Assembly: GCF_013376105.1 (NCBI RefSeq)
Contig: NZ_JAAMFM010000002.1
Coordinates: 186,001 to 250,000 of the forward strand
Length of the DNA: 64,000 bases
Source: Arthrobacter wenxiniae
Lineage (GTDB): Bacteria > Actinomycetota > Actinomycetes > Actinomycetales > Micrococcaceae
Direction of reading: 5' to 3'
In this document: piece by piece, positions 45,215 to 53,373 of the stretch
How positions within the stretch are numbered: the first letter of the stretch is position 1
Layout of the letters: every line of letters starts with the position of its first letter
Made by a program: the position numbers and the translations under genes
Notes under the pieces: generated by a model
Told to the model about the DNA's origin: nothing
Database searches by the model: none
Seen by the model: the letters and a program-made list of their open reading frames with translations, nothing else

Positions 45215-45820
45215 TCAGGCCTGCGGTGCGCCGCCGGCGCCACCCGGGGACCCGGCGTCGTGCCCGGACTCCCCTGACCCACCGGAGTCCCCGGACTGCC
45301 AGGATTCCTCCTCCGCGGCGCCGCTGGCGGAATCCCCTGCGCCGGATTCCTCCGGCTCGTCCGCCTTGGCGTCCTCCGGGCGGACCCGCTCGGCCCACGG
45401 GACCCACGGCGGGGCCAGGATGGATCCGTTGGTCGGGAGCAGGCCCACTTCGTTGACGGTGGCGTCCTTGGAGCGCGAAACGCGGGTCAGCGTCGCGAAC
45501 CACTGCCACCCGGCATAGCCGGGGAGCCTGCATTCAAAGAGGTGCGTGACGGTCCGGACGCCCTCGCTGCGCACGGCGGCGTGCGGGCCGATGTTGGCGT
45601 CAGCGGCGATGTCCAGCACGGCGCTGCGGGCCACGTCCGCGGCCGCGGCAAGAAAGGCGTCGGGCTTGCCCACCCGCCAGACGGGGACCCCGGGCCGGGG
45701 CACTGCGTCAACGGCGACGGCGTCAACGGCGGAGGCACCCGCCGTCGGCTCGGCGTCGGCGTTCCGGGCGGCCGCCGTGGCGGGCTCGGTGGGAAATTCT
45801 GTCATCGTGGGCACCGTCAT
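45215..45820 (-). CDS. DUF3027 family protein
   Basis: 201 aa. The central block HLFECRLPGYAGWQWFATLTRVSRSKDATVNEVGLLPT and APPWVPWAERVRPED is the actinobacterial DUF3027 signature; both ends are low-complexity (Ala-rich, then Glu/Ser/Gly-rich). The start ATG overlaps the stop of the cold-shock gene (ATGA), so translation is coupled. Function unknown; the pairing with a cold-shock protein suggests RNA- or transcription-related work. Confidence 0.88.
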   Translation of the reverse strand: MTVPTMTEFPTEPATAAARNADAEPTAGASAVDAVAVDAVPRPGVPVWRVGKPDAFLAAAADVARSAVLDIAADANIGPHAAVRSEGVRTVTHLFECRLPGYAGWQWFATLTRVSRSKDATVNEVGLLPTNGSILAPPWVPWAERVRPEDAKADEPEESGAGDSASGAAEEESWQSGDSGGSGESGHDAGSPGGAGGAPQA

Positions 45821-46197
45821 GCGTCGAAGTTGTCGGCAACCTTGCGCAACGCCGCGGCAATCTTGCTCGCGTCGCCTTCAGGGTACTTGCCGTTGGTCAG
45901 GGATCCTATGGAGTGTTCCAGCAAGGTCGCCAGGTCCTGCACGATCGGGGCGAGGTCGCGGGCAGGCATGCGCTTGGCCTTGGCCACGGACGGGCCGCGG
46001 TCCAGGATCTTCGCAGCCATCGCCTGGGCACCCTTGCGCCCGTCCGCCACGCCGAACTCCATGCGCATTCCAGGCTTGATTTCACCGGCGTCGGGCGCGA
46101 GGGCATTGGCGCGCAGGAAGACTTCCTTGCCGTCATCGGCGGTCAGGATGCCGAAGCCTTTTTCGTTGTCGTACCACTTCACTTTGCCGATCGGCAC
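45817..46197 (-). CDS. Cold-shock domain protein with C-terminal extension
   Basis: 126 aa from GTG 46197 (reads MPIGKVKWYDNEKGFGIL); GAGG lies upstream. The first 65 residues are a cold-shock domain with the RNP1-like KGFGIL; RNP2 is weaker (VFLRAN rather than VFVHxS). About 60 further residues form a helical extension, as in the long actinobacterial CspA-like proteins. Binds single-stranded nucleic acid. Coupled to the DUF3027 gene. Confidence 0.92.
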   Translation of the reverse strand: MPIGKVKWYDNEKGFGILTADDGKEVFLRANALAPDAGEIKPGMRMEFGVADGRKGAQAMAAKILDRGPSVAKAKRMPARDLAPIVQDLATLLEHSIGSLTNGKYPEGDASKIAAALRKVADNFDA

Positions 46198-46395
46198 TTG
46201 CTTTACCTCGTTAATTCTTCTGTAGGAACCATGCCCGGCGGCTGCACGGCGGTGGGCCGGACGCACCCTGGACCGTGAAATGTGCATCCACTGCTGGCGG
46301 GGCCGGGGCGTGCCGGTCCAGTCCCTTCAAGGTTACCGCGTCCGGGAATGCGGGCGTGCTTTGTGCCGCCCCTGTCCGCTGTTAGCGTTATGGGC

Positions 46396-46635
46396 ATGAG
46401 CACCCACAACACCGCCCCCGCCCCCGACGGCCGGGGCTGGCTGGCATTCAACCTTGCGGCCGTGGTGCTGGCCCTGGCGGGCGTCGCCGCACTGGCCATT
46501 TTGCTGCTGGCGAAGTGGGCCGGCGGCGAGCCGTGGACCGGCCTCACCTGGATCGCGATGCTCTGCCTGCCCGCAGCCTTCATCATGATGGGCGGCAGCG
46601 TCATCCATGCCGTGTCCCGGCGACGGCGGCTCTAG
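46396..46635 (+). CDS. Small membrane protein, two helices
   Basis: 79 aa from ATG 46396, with helices near 17-42 and 50-70 and a basic end (SRRRRL). Not recognised. TTGTGC (46361-46366) and TAGCGT (46383-46388) form a promoter with a 16-bp spacer that ends seven bases before the ATG, so the mRNA is probably leaderless; ATG 46390 would also fit. Confidence 0.7.
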   Translation: MSTHNTAPAPDGRGWLAFNLAAVVLALAGVAALAILLLAKWAGGEPWTGLTWIAMLCLPAAFIMMGGSVIHAVSRRRRL

Positions 46636-46670
46636 TCCCAACCGCCGGTTTTCGCGGTAGCGTTGAGCTG

Positions 46671-49160
46671 ATGTCCACCCTGCAGCTCCTGATCTCCGAC
46701 CTCGCTGCCCGGCCCGATTCCTCGCTGCTGCGGCTCCTTTCGCTGCGCCCGGAGCTGATGGACCCGCCGGCAGCCGATTTCGCCGCCCTCGCCGCCCGCG
46801 CGTCGAGCCGGGCCGGGCTGTCCCGTGCGTTGGACCGGCTGAACGAGCCGCAGCTGCAACTTCTGACAGCCCTGGCGGTGGCTGCGCCTGCCGGTTCCGG
46901 GGCCACCGCCGCACAGCTTGCGGAGGCCGTGGCGGACGCCAGTGCCGCAGAGCTGGAGCCGCTCCTCGAACAGCTTCACGAGCTGGCCCTGGTCCTCCAC
47001 TCTCCCGAGGACACGGACGACGCCGGACCCCGCCGCTTCCTGCCCGTCACCTCCCTGCGCGAGGTGCTGGGCGCGCACCCGGCCGGGCTGGGCCGGGGCT
47101 ACGTTGAACTGGCCGACGCCCTGCCCGGCTGCCGGGACAGGCTGGCCGGGATCGCCGGCACCCTGGGGCTGCCGGGCGGCGATCCGGCGGCAGCGCTGCA
47201 CGCCCACGTCACGTCGTTTGCCGGGCCGGACGCGCTCCTGGCCGATGCGCCCGACGGAACAGCCGGGCTGCTGGCCAAGTTTGCGGCCGGCCCCATGGGC
47301 CGCGTGGCCCATGCGCTCCGCGACGTCGGCCGGGAGGGCCGCCCGGGCGAAGGCGCCGCGCCCGCCCAGCCCGACGCGGGCGGCGCCGTCAACTGGCTGC
47401 TGCGCCGGGGCCTGCTGATTCCCCTGGACGACGACCACGTGGAACTGCCCCGTGAGGTGGGCCTGCTGCTTCGCCACGGCCGCGTGGTGACCCACTTTTC
47501 CCCTGCACCGCCCGTCGTGGAGGTGGCCCGGGTCCGCACCTCGCTGCGGGACAACGCGGCCACGGGCGCGGTGGCCGCGCTGCTGCGCACCATGGGCCGG
47601 CTCCTGGATTCCGTGGAAAACGCGCCGCTGGCCACGCTGCGGGCAGGAGGGGTCGGCGTGCGTGCCGTGCGCGCCGTGGCCAGGGATCTCGACGTCGAAA
47701 TGGCACAGTCGTACTTTTACCTTGAGCTGGCCGCCATGGCGAAGCTCATCACGCTCGACCCCGACACGTCGCTGTGGAAGGCCACGGCGTCCGGCTGGCG
47801 TCCGCGGGACCGCGCCGAACAGTGGCTGTGGCTGGCCTCGGCCTGGCTCGACGCCGGACGGCTGCCGTCCCTGGTGGGAACAGGCTCCCCCGCCGTCAAT
47901 GTGCTGGCGGGCGAGGCCTTCCGCCCGGACGCACCGGCCCTGCGCGCCACCTCCCTGCAGGTGCTCGCCTCGCTGCACGGGGGCGCCGCGCTGCACGGGG
48001 ACGCCGCGGAGTCCGGCACGGTTCCGGCACCCACCATCGAACAGGTGCTGGACCACTACGCCTGGCACCATCCGCGCCCGGCCCGCCGCATTGCCAAGGC
48101 GCTGGCCGGCTTCCTCGCCGAGGCCGAGCTGCTGGGCCTGACCGGCGCCGCCGCCCTGACGGACCTGGGCCTGGCCGTGATCGGCCGCGACTGGGACGGC
48201 GCCCTGGCCCTCCTCGCCGGCACGCTGCCGGAACCGGTGGAACACGTCCTGCTCCAGGGCGACCTCACCGCCGTGGCGCCCGGCTACCTTTCCCCGGTCC
48301 TGTCCGAGGAGCTCGCGCTGCTCGCCGAGCCGGAGGGCCGGGGCACGGCCGGCGTGTACCGCTTCACCCGCGCATCCCTCCAGCGCGCCCTGGCGGCCGG
48401 GCGCACCGCCACCGGCATCATGGACTTCCTGGCCGCCCACTCGGCCACGCCCGTCCCGCAGCCGCTGGAGTACCTCGTGGCCGACACCGCCTCCCGCCAC
48501 GGGCGCTTCACGGTGGTCGCCGCCTCCGCCGTGGTCAGCGCCCGGGAGCCGGGGCTGCTGGCAGAACTGCTGGCCGTGGGCGCGGCCTCCGGCCTGCAGC
48601 TAACCGCGGTCTCCCCCACCGTGGCCGTGTCCGCCCTGCCGCCCGCCGAGCTCGCCAGGAAAATGCTCGACGCCGGCCACTCGCCCGCGCTGGCCGGCGG
48701 CGTCGCGGCGGAGGAACCGGGCCGGCCCGCCGGCCGGCCGCGGCGGGCAGCCCCCTCCACAACGCACCCGGCCATGGCGCCCTGGGAGGCCGCCCGCCTG
48801 TCGGCGGCCGAAGGGCAGGAGGCGGGGGACGCCGTCGTGCATCCCGCGGGACCGGCGGCGGCCCAGCTGGCCATGCTGCGCAGCCGGCCCGCCTGGACGC
48901 CGGGGCGCGGGGAGGCGGCGCCGGCCCTGGTCCGCGAGCAGCTCCAGCGTGCCATCCGCACCATGGCGGACGTGTGGCTGACCACTGTCGGCGGCGACGG
49001 CCGGCCGGAACGGCTGCGGCTGCGCCCCGTGACGGTTGCGGAGGGGCGCGTGCGGGCGTTCGACCACGAGCGGGACAGTGAACGGGTTTTCAGCATGCAC
49101 CGGATTGTGGACGTGGACTTGATTGAGGGCGGCAGCGCCGGCACGAAAGGCAGAGCATGA
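46671..49160 (+). CDS. Helicase-associated protein (helicase C-terminal type-3 domain), partner of XPB
   Basis: 829 aa from ATG 46671, preceded by TAGCGT at 46658-46663 (leaderless pattern) rather than a ribosome site. This is the conserved actinobacterial protein next to XPB: winged-helix-like N-terminal third (RALDRLNEPQLQLLTALAV) and a C-terminal third with LEYLVADTASRHGRFTVV of the Helicase_C_3 type. It has no Walker motifs of its own. It overlaps the XPB gene by four bases (ATGA), so the two are made together and probably form a DNA-repair complex. Confidence 0.88.
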   Translation: MSTLQLLISDLAARPDSSLLRLLSLRPELMDPPAADFAALAARASSRAGLSRALDRLNEPQLQLLTALAVAAPAGSGATAAQLAEAVADASAAELEPLLEQLHELALVLHSPEDTDDAGPRRFLPVTSLREVLGAHPAGLGRGYVELADALPGCRDRLAGIAGTLGLPGGDPAAALHAHVTSFAGPDALLADAPDGTAGLLAKFAAGPMGRVAHALRDVGREGRPGEGAAPAQPDAGGAVNWLLRRGLLIPLDDDHVELPREVGLLLRHGRVVTHFSPAPPVVEVARVRTSLRDNAATGAVAALLRTMGRLLDSVENAPLATLRAGGVGVRAVRAVARDLDVEMAQSYFYLELAAMAKLITLDPDTSLWKATASGWRPRDRAEQWLWLASAWLDAGRLPSLVGTGSPAVNVLAGEAFRPDAPALRATSLQVLASLHGGAALHGDAAESGTVPAPTIEQVLDHYAWHHPRPARRIAKALAGFLAEAELLGLTGAAALTDLGLAVIGRDWDGALALLAGTLPEPVEHVLLQGDLTAVAPGYLSPVLSEELALLAEPEGRGTAGVYRFTRASLQRALAAGRTATGIMDFLAAHSATPVPQPLEYLVADTASRHGRFTVVAASAVVSAREPGLLAELLAVGAASGLQLTAVSPTVAVSALPPAELARKMLDAGHSPALAGGVAAEEPGRPAGRPRRAAPSTTHPAMAPWEAARLSAAEGQEAGDAVVHPAGPAAAQLAMLRSRPAWTPGRGEAAPALVREQLQRAIRTMADVWLTTVGGDGRPERLRLRPVTVAEGRVRAFDHERDSERVFSMHRIVDVDLIEGGSAGTKGRA

Positions 49161-50815
49161 ACGACGGGCCGTTGATTGTCCAAAGCGACAAGACCATCCT
49201 GCTGGAGACGGCGCATCCGCAGGCCACCGAGGCGCGGCACGCCATCGCCGCGTTTGCCGAGCTGGAGCGGGCGCCCGAACACATGCACAGCTACCGGATC
49301 ACGCCGCTGGGCCTGTGGAATGCGCGGGCCGCCGGGCTCGACGCCGAACAGGTGCTGGACACGCTGCTGACGTTCTCGCGCTTCCCCGTGCCGCACCCCC
49401 TCCTGATCGACATAGCTGAGGTCATGTCCAGGTACGGCCGGCTCACCCTGGAAAAGGACCCCGTCCACGGGCTCGTCATGCGCACCAGCGACTTCCCCGT
49501 GCTGGAGGAGGTCATCCACGCCAGGAAGATCGGCGCGCTCCTGGGGCCGCGGATCGACCCGCTGACCGTCGTGGTGCACTCCTCCCAGCGCGGGGCGCTC
49601 AAGCAGCTGCTGCTCAAGGCCGGCTGGCCCGCGGAGGACCGGGCCGGGTACGTCGACGGCACGCCCCACCCGATTGCCCTGACCGCCGGGGACGCCGACG
49701 CCGTGGCCCCCAAGGACGGCGCGTGGTCGCTGCGCCCCTACCAGGACCTGGCCGTGGAGAACTTCTGGGCGGGAGGCTCGGGCGTGGTGGTCCTGCCGTG
49801 CGGCGCCGGGAAGACGATTGTGGGCGCCGCGGCGATGGCCGTCTCCGGCACCACCACCCTGATCCTGGTCACCAACACCGTCTCGGCCAGGCAGTGGAAG
49901 GCCGAGCTGCTGCGCCGGACCACGCTCACGGAGGCCGAGATCGGTGAATACTCCGGCGCCGCCAAGGAGGTCCGCCCCGTCACCATCGCCACCTACCAGG
50001 TGCTGACCCTGCGCCGCGGCGGCCTGCACCCGCACCTGGAGCTGCTCAACGACAACGACTGGGGGCTGATCATCTACGACGAGGTCCACCTGCTGCCCGC
50101 CCCCATCTTCCGCATGACGGCGGAGCTGCAGGCCCGCCGCCGGCTGGGGCTCACGGCCACGCTGGTCCGGGAGGACGGCCGCGAGGGCGAGGTGTTCTCG
50201 CTGATCGGGCCCAAGCGGTACGACGCCCCGTGGAAGGACATCGAGGCCCAGGGCTACATTGCGCCCGCGGACTGCGTGGAGGTGCGGATCGACCTGCCGC
50301 AGGACGAGCGCATGGCGTACGCCATGGCGGACGACGCCGACAAGTACCGCCTGTGCGCCACCTCGGAGAGCAAGTCGGCCGTGGTGGAAAAGCTGGCGGC
50401 CGAGCATGCCGGCGAACAGCTCCTGGTGATCGGGCAGTACATTGACCAGCTCGACGAGATCGCCGGGCGCCTCGGCGCGCCGCTGATCAAGGGTGAAACG
50501 CCGGTCAAGGAGCGCGAGCGGCTGTTCGGGGAGTTCCGCCGCGGGGCCGTGAAGACCCTGGTGGTGTCCAAGGTGGCGAACTTTTCCATCGACCTGCCCG
50601 AGGCCTCCGTGGCCATCCAGGTCTCGGGATCCTTTGGCTCCCGCCAGGAGGAGGCACAGCGGCTGGGCCGGCTCATGCGCCCCAAGGCCGACGGCCGCAC
50701 CGCCCGCTTTTACACCCTGGTGGCGCGCGACACCGTGGACGCCGACTTCGCGGCCAAGCGCCAGCGCTTCCTCGCCGAGCAGGGCTACGCCTACCGCATC
50801 ATCGACGCCCCCTGA
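49157..50815 (+). CDS. DNA repair helicase XPB-like
   Basis: 552 aa. SF2 helicase: Walker A LPCGAGKTIVG, DEVH box (YDEVHLLPAP), LTATLVREDGRE with the XPB-specific RED motif, and a late Arg-finger helix QRLGRLMRPK. The N-terminal damage-recognition-like domain spans about 20-180. 3'-5' unwinding in nucleotide-excision repair is known for bacterial XPB. Translationally coupled to the upstream partner. Confidence 0.95.
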   Translation: MNDGPLIVQSDKTILLETAHPQATEARHAIAAFAELERAPEHMHSYRITPLGLWNARAAGLDAEQVLDTLLTFSRFPVPHPLLIDIAEVMSRYGRLTLEKDPVHGLVMRTSDFPVLEEVIHARKIGALLGPRIDPLTVVVHSSQRGALKQLLLKAGWPAEDRAGYVDGTPHPIALTAGDADAVAPKDGAWSLRPYQDLAVENFWAGGSGVVVLPCGAGKTIVGAAAMAVSGTTTLILVTNTVSARQWKAELLRRTTLTEAEIGEYSGAAKEVRPVTIATYQVLTLRRGGLHPHLELLNDNDWGLIIYDEVHLLPAPIFRMTAELQARRRLGLTATLVREDGREGEVFSLIGPKRYDAPWKDIEAQGYIAPADCVEVRIDLPQDERMAYAMADDADKYRLCATSESKSAVVEKLAAEHAGEQLLVIGQYIDQLDEIAGRLGAPLIKGETPVKERERLFGEFRRGAVKTLVVSKVANFSIDLPEASVAIQVSGSFGSRQEEAQRLGRLMRPKADGRTARFYTLVARDTVDADFAAKRQRFLAEQGYAYRIIDAP

Positions 50816-50822
50816 CCAAACC

Positions 50823-50968
50823 CTCGGTTGCAACCGGGGCACTTTCCCCCAACCCTCCCGCCCAACCGGGGCACTTCCCCCCAACGGTATATGTCAACCT
50901 GTTTGAGAGAGGTTGACATATACCGAGGCGAGCGAGCGTTTCGAAAAAGCGCCCCGGTTGCAACCGAG
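50823..50968. repeat. Nested inverted-repeat element after xpb
   Basis: Outer arms CTCGGTTGCAACCGGGGC (50823-50840) and its exact complement at 50951-50968. Inner arms CGGTATATGTCAACCT (50885-50900) and complement at 50910-50925, around a 9-nt loop. Between the left arms is a second GCACTTCCCCCC copy. The 146-bp unit has no coding content and resembles a small REP-doublet or MITE-like element; it may also end xpb transcription. Confidence 0.85.
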
Positions 50969-51026
50969 CGTCTGGGTATGCGGAGTAGGATCATTTGCCA
51001 CAGGGTCCCGTCCGGCTGGAGGCGTC

Positions 51027-51818
51027 ATGGATTACGAAGAGTCGGTGGCCGCGCACTACGGCAGCGGCGGCGTCCTTGAACGGCTGCTTGCCGTAGTGCG
51101 CAGGGCCGGGGCCGACCCGGGGAATTTTACGCCGGAGGACCTCGGCGGCGCCGACCAGCTCCACATCGGCGGCCGCGCCGCCACCTCGCGGGTGGCTGAA
51201 CGCGCCGGGATTGGCGCCGGCACCCGCGTCCTGGACATTGGCTCCGGGCTGGGCGGAGTGGCCCGCCACCTGGCCGCCGAATTCGGGGCCACGGTCCACG
51301 GCGTGGACCTGACACCGGAGTTTGTGGCCGCCGCCACCGCGCTCACACAGCGCACCGGGCTGGCCGGCCCGGTCGAGTTCACCCAAGGCAGCGCCCTGGA
51401 CCTCCCCTTCCCCCGCGGCACTTTTGACGCCGCCGTGGTGATCCATGTGGGCATGAACGTCCGCGACAAGGACAGGCTTTTTGCCGAGGCCGCCCGCGTC
51501 CTGCGGCCCGGCGGGGTCCTGGCCGTCTACGACATCATGCTGCTCGGCGGCGACGTCGAGGCCTATCCGCTGCCGTGGGCGGCCACGGCGGAGACGTCCT
51601 TCCCGCAGCCGCCCCTGGCCTACAGCGACGCGCTGGGCCAGGCGGGCCTGGAGGTGGACCGGGAAGCCAAGCCCCTGGCCGAGGGCATTGAGTTTCTGGA
51701 ACGGGTCCGCGACGGCGCCGGCCCCGCCGGGCTGGACGGGCCGGCCATGGCCAACCTGCTGGACGCGTTCCGGGCCGGCTTGCTGGCGCCGGTGGAGATG
51801 TACGCCCGCCGCCCATGA
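51027..51818 (+). CDS. SAM-dependent methyltransferase (class I)
   Basis: 263 aa from ATG 51027 (GGAGG 6 nt upstream); the frame is open back to 50913 through the repeat element, which is not credible coding. Motif I VLDIGSGLGGVARHLA, then VDLTPEF (motif post-I) and LRPGGVLAVYDIML. The overall form resembles small-molecule methyltransferases of the UbiE/sarcosine type. Substrate unknown. Confidence 0.9.
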   Translation: MDYEESVAAHYGSGGVLERLLAVVRRAGADPGNFTPEDLGGADQLHIGGRAATSRVAERAGIGAGTRVLDIGSGLGGVARHLAAEFGATVHGVDLTPEFVAAATALTQRTGLAGPVEFTQGSALDLPFPRGTFDAAVVIHVGMNVRDKDRLFAEAARVLRPGGVLAVYDIMLLGGDVEAYPLPWAATAETSFPQPPLAYSDALGQAGLEVDREAKPLAEGIEFLERVRDGAGPAGLDGPAMANLLDAFRAGLLAPVEMYARRP

Positions 51819-51837
51819 CCTTGGATCGGCACGGGCC

Positions 51838-52674
51838 CTAGAACAGGACCCGCAGGTCCTCAAGCAGGTCCACCTGCTGCGGGTCGCCCGCCACGCAATG
51901 CAGTCCCGACTCCGGCGTTCTCCCCGAAAGCCCCCGGACAAACTCAAGTCCGACGCCGGACACCTGGGTTTGCGGACCCCGCCCGCCCAGGTGCCACGTG
52001 CCGTGGAGCTCGCCGCACAGCTCAAGCGCGACGCCGGGCGCCGGCCCCGTTGCGGATACTCCGCCGACGCTCCCGGCGCCCCTCCTGGATGCCCATTCCA
52101 CGGCGGCGTCCCGCATGATTTGTTCGAGAACGTGCCCGTCGGCTTCCGTTGCCGGGCGCGGCCGGCCCGTTGCCCGCGCCAGGTCGATGCCGTGCATCCA
52201 CGCATCGCGGAGGTAGATCACGTTGAAGAGATAGCCAAGGCGCAGTGCCGCCCCTCCGGGCGCCATGCCCGGTTGGACGGGAAGCCACGCCAGCGCAGCC
52301 GGAAACGAGGCAACCTTCCCCGCAACTTTGGGCGCGTTGGCGGCGTAGCGCTCGGAGAGTTCCACCGGGGACTGGCCGCCGTGCTCGTCGACCTGCACCT
52401 GGTTTGCGCCGTCCAACGGCGACAGGCGGGGGTACCGGCGTCGTCCCTCCCGGCGGTGGCGGAGAGTGGTGCGGACGCTGAGGATGTCCTGCTGCGCCCC
52501 GGCGAGGTGGCCGGCGAGATCGCGGACGCTCCAGCCGGCGCAGTCCGTGGCCGCGTCCCATGCCCCTTCGGGGAGCGCTGCCAGGAAGCCGGCGATGCCG
52601 GACATGACGGATTGGTACAGGGCGGCCGAGGTGGCGCGCGTGGCGGCCGGAATGGCCGTTGCGGCCGGATACAT
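51838..52674 (-). CDS. Maleylpyruvate isomerase N-terminal (DinB-fold) family protein
   Basis: 278 aa. Has the mycothiol-dependent isomerase-like N-terminal domain: TDCAGWSVRDLAGHLAGAQQD (first His) and LRDAWMHGIDLARATGR (second His and Asp), a probable metal site. The C-terminal domain (ALELCGELHGTWHLGG) is SCP2/MDMPI-C-like. Members use mycothiol in isomerisation or detoxification, but for this group the substrate is unknown. Follows the TetR gene by about 10 bp, as one operon. Confidence 0.87.
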   Translation of the reverse strand: MYPAATAIPAATRATSAALYQSVMSGIAGFLAALPEGAWDAATDCAGWSVRDLAGHLAGAQQDILSVRTTLRHRREGRRRYPRLSPLDGANQVQVDEHGGQSPVELSERYAANAPKVAGKVASFPAALAWLPVQPGMAPGGAALRLGYLFNVIYLRDAWMHGIDLARATGRPRPATEADGHVLEQIMRDAAVEWASRRGAGSVGGVSATGPAPGVALELCGELHGTWHLGGRGPQTQVSGVGLEFVRGLSGRTPESGLHCVAGDPQQVDLLEDLRVLF

Positions 52675-52683
52675 GATTACTCC

Positions 52684-53316
52684 TTAGGGTGCGTAGTGTT
52701 CCAGCCACAGGGAGACCGCGGGTCCTGCCAGGCGGGCGTAGCGCCCGGACCCCCCGCCCGCGGGTTCGTTGGCCAGTTGTTGTGAGACGACTCCCGCCAC
52801 CACCGTGGTGAAGAGCAGGACGGCTTCCTCAGTGGCTGCGGAGGCCCGCAGTTCCTTGCGCGAAACCGCCAGCACAATGTGGTCCCGGAGCAGCGCCACC
52901 ATCTCCTGGCTGGGCCTGAAGGCCTGGGGCGACGGTTCAAAGCCCGGCACGGGGCGCCAGCTGATCAGCTGGGCGACGACGGGGTTCCCGGCCGACCACG
53001 CCACAAACGCACGGGCACCTGCACGCAGGGCCTCGATGGGATGGTCCGGGTGCTGGCCGCCGGCCACGGCGACGGCGTCGCGGAGTCCGGCGGCGGCCCT
53101 TTCAAACAGGGCGTCATACAGGGCATTCTTCGACGGAAAGTACTCGTACAGCGACGGCGGGCGCATGCCCACCCTGCGGGCGACGGCCGAAAGCGACATG
53201 CCCGCGACGCCGTCGCGGGCCATCAATTCCACGGCCGCGCCCAGGATTTCCCCGATGACGGCATCCCTGCGCACCTTGCGGCGGTCCTGCACTGGTTCCA
53301 CGCCTTCATTGTCCAC
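52684..53316 (-). CDS. TetR-family transcriptional regulator
   Basis: 210 aa. HTH: MSLSAVARRVGMRPPSLYEYFPSKNALYDALF. The C-terminal TetR_C-type domain follows. Several in-frame GTG codons stand near the start (53316, 53301, 53292); I kept 53316, where an operator-like palindrome abuts the codon and no ribosome site is seen. Probably regulates itself and the DinB-fold gene behind it. Confidence 0.88.
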   Translation of the reverse strand: MDNEGVEPVQDRRKVRRDAVIGEILGAAVELMARDGVAGMSLSAVARRVGMRPPSLYEYFPSKNALYDALFERAAAGLRDAVAVAGGQHPDHPIEALRAGARAFVAWSAGNPVVAQLISWRPVPGFEPSPQAFRPSQEMVALLRDHIVLAVSRKELRASAATEEAVLLFTTVVAGVVSQQLANEPAGGGSGRYARLAGPAVSLWLEHYAP

Positions 53317-53330
53317 CTAACGCCATTAGG
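53316..53330. promoter_or_regulatory. Candidate TetR operator
   Basis: CCTAACGCCATTAGG: perfect 5-bp arms CCTAA/TTAGG around 5 bp, touching the TetR start codon. Another ATTAGGA half-site lies at 53344. Confidence 0.6.
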
Positions 53331-53373
53331 AAAACAAGGGGGCATTAGGACTTCGCGTCCATGCCCGGCGGCC

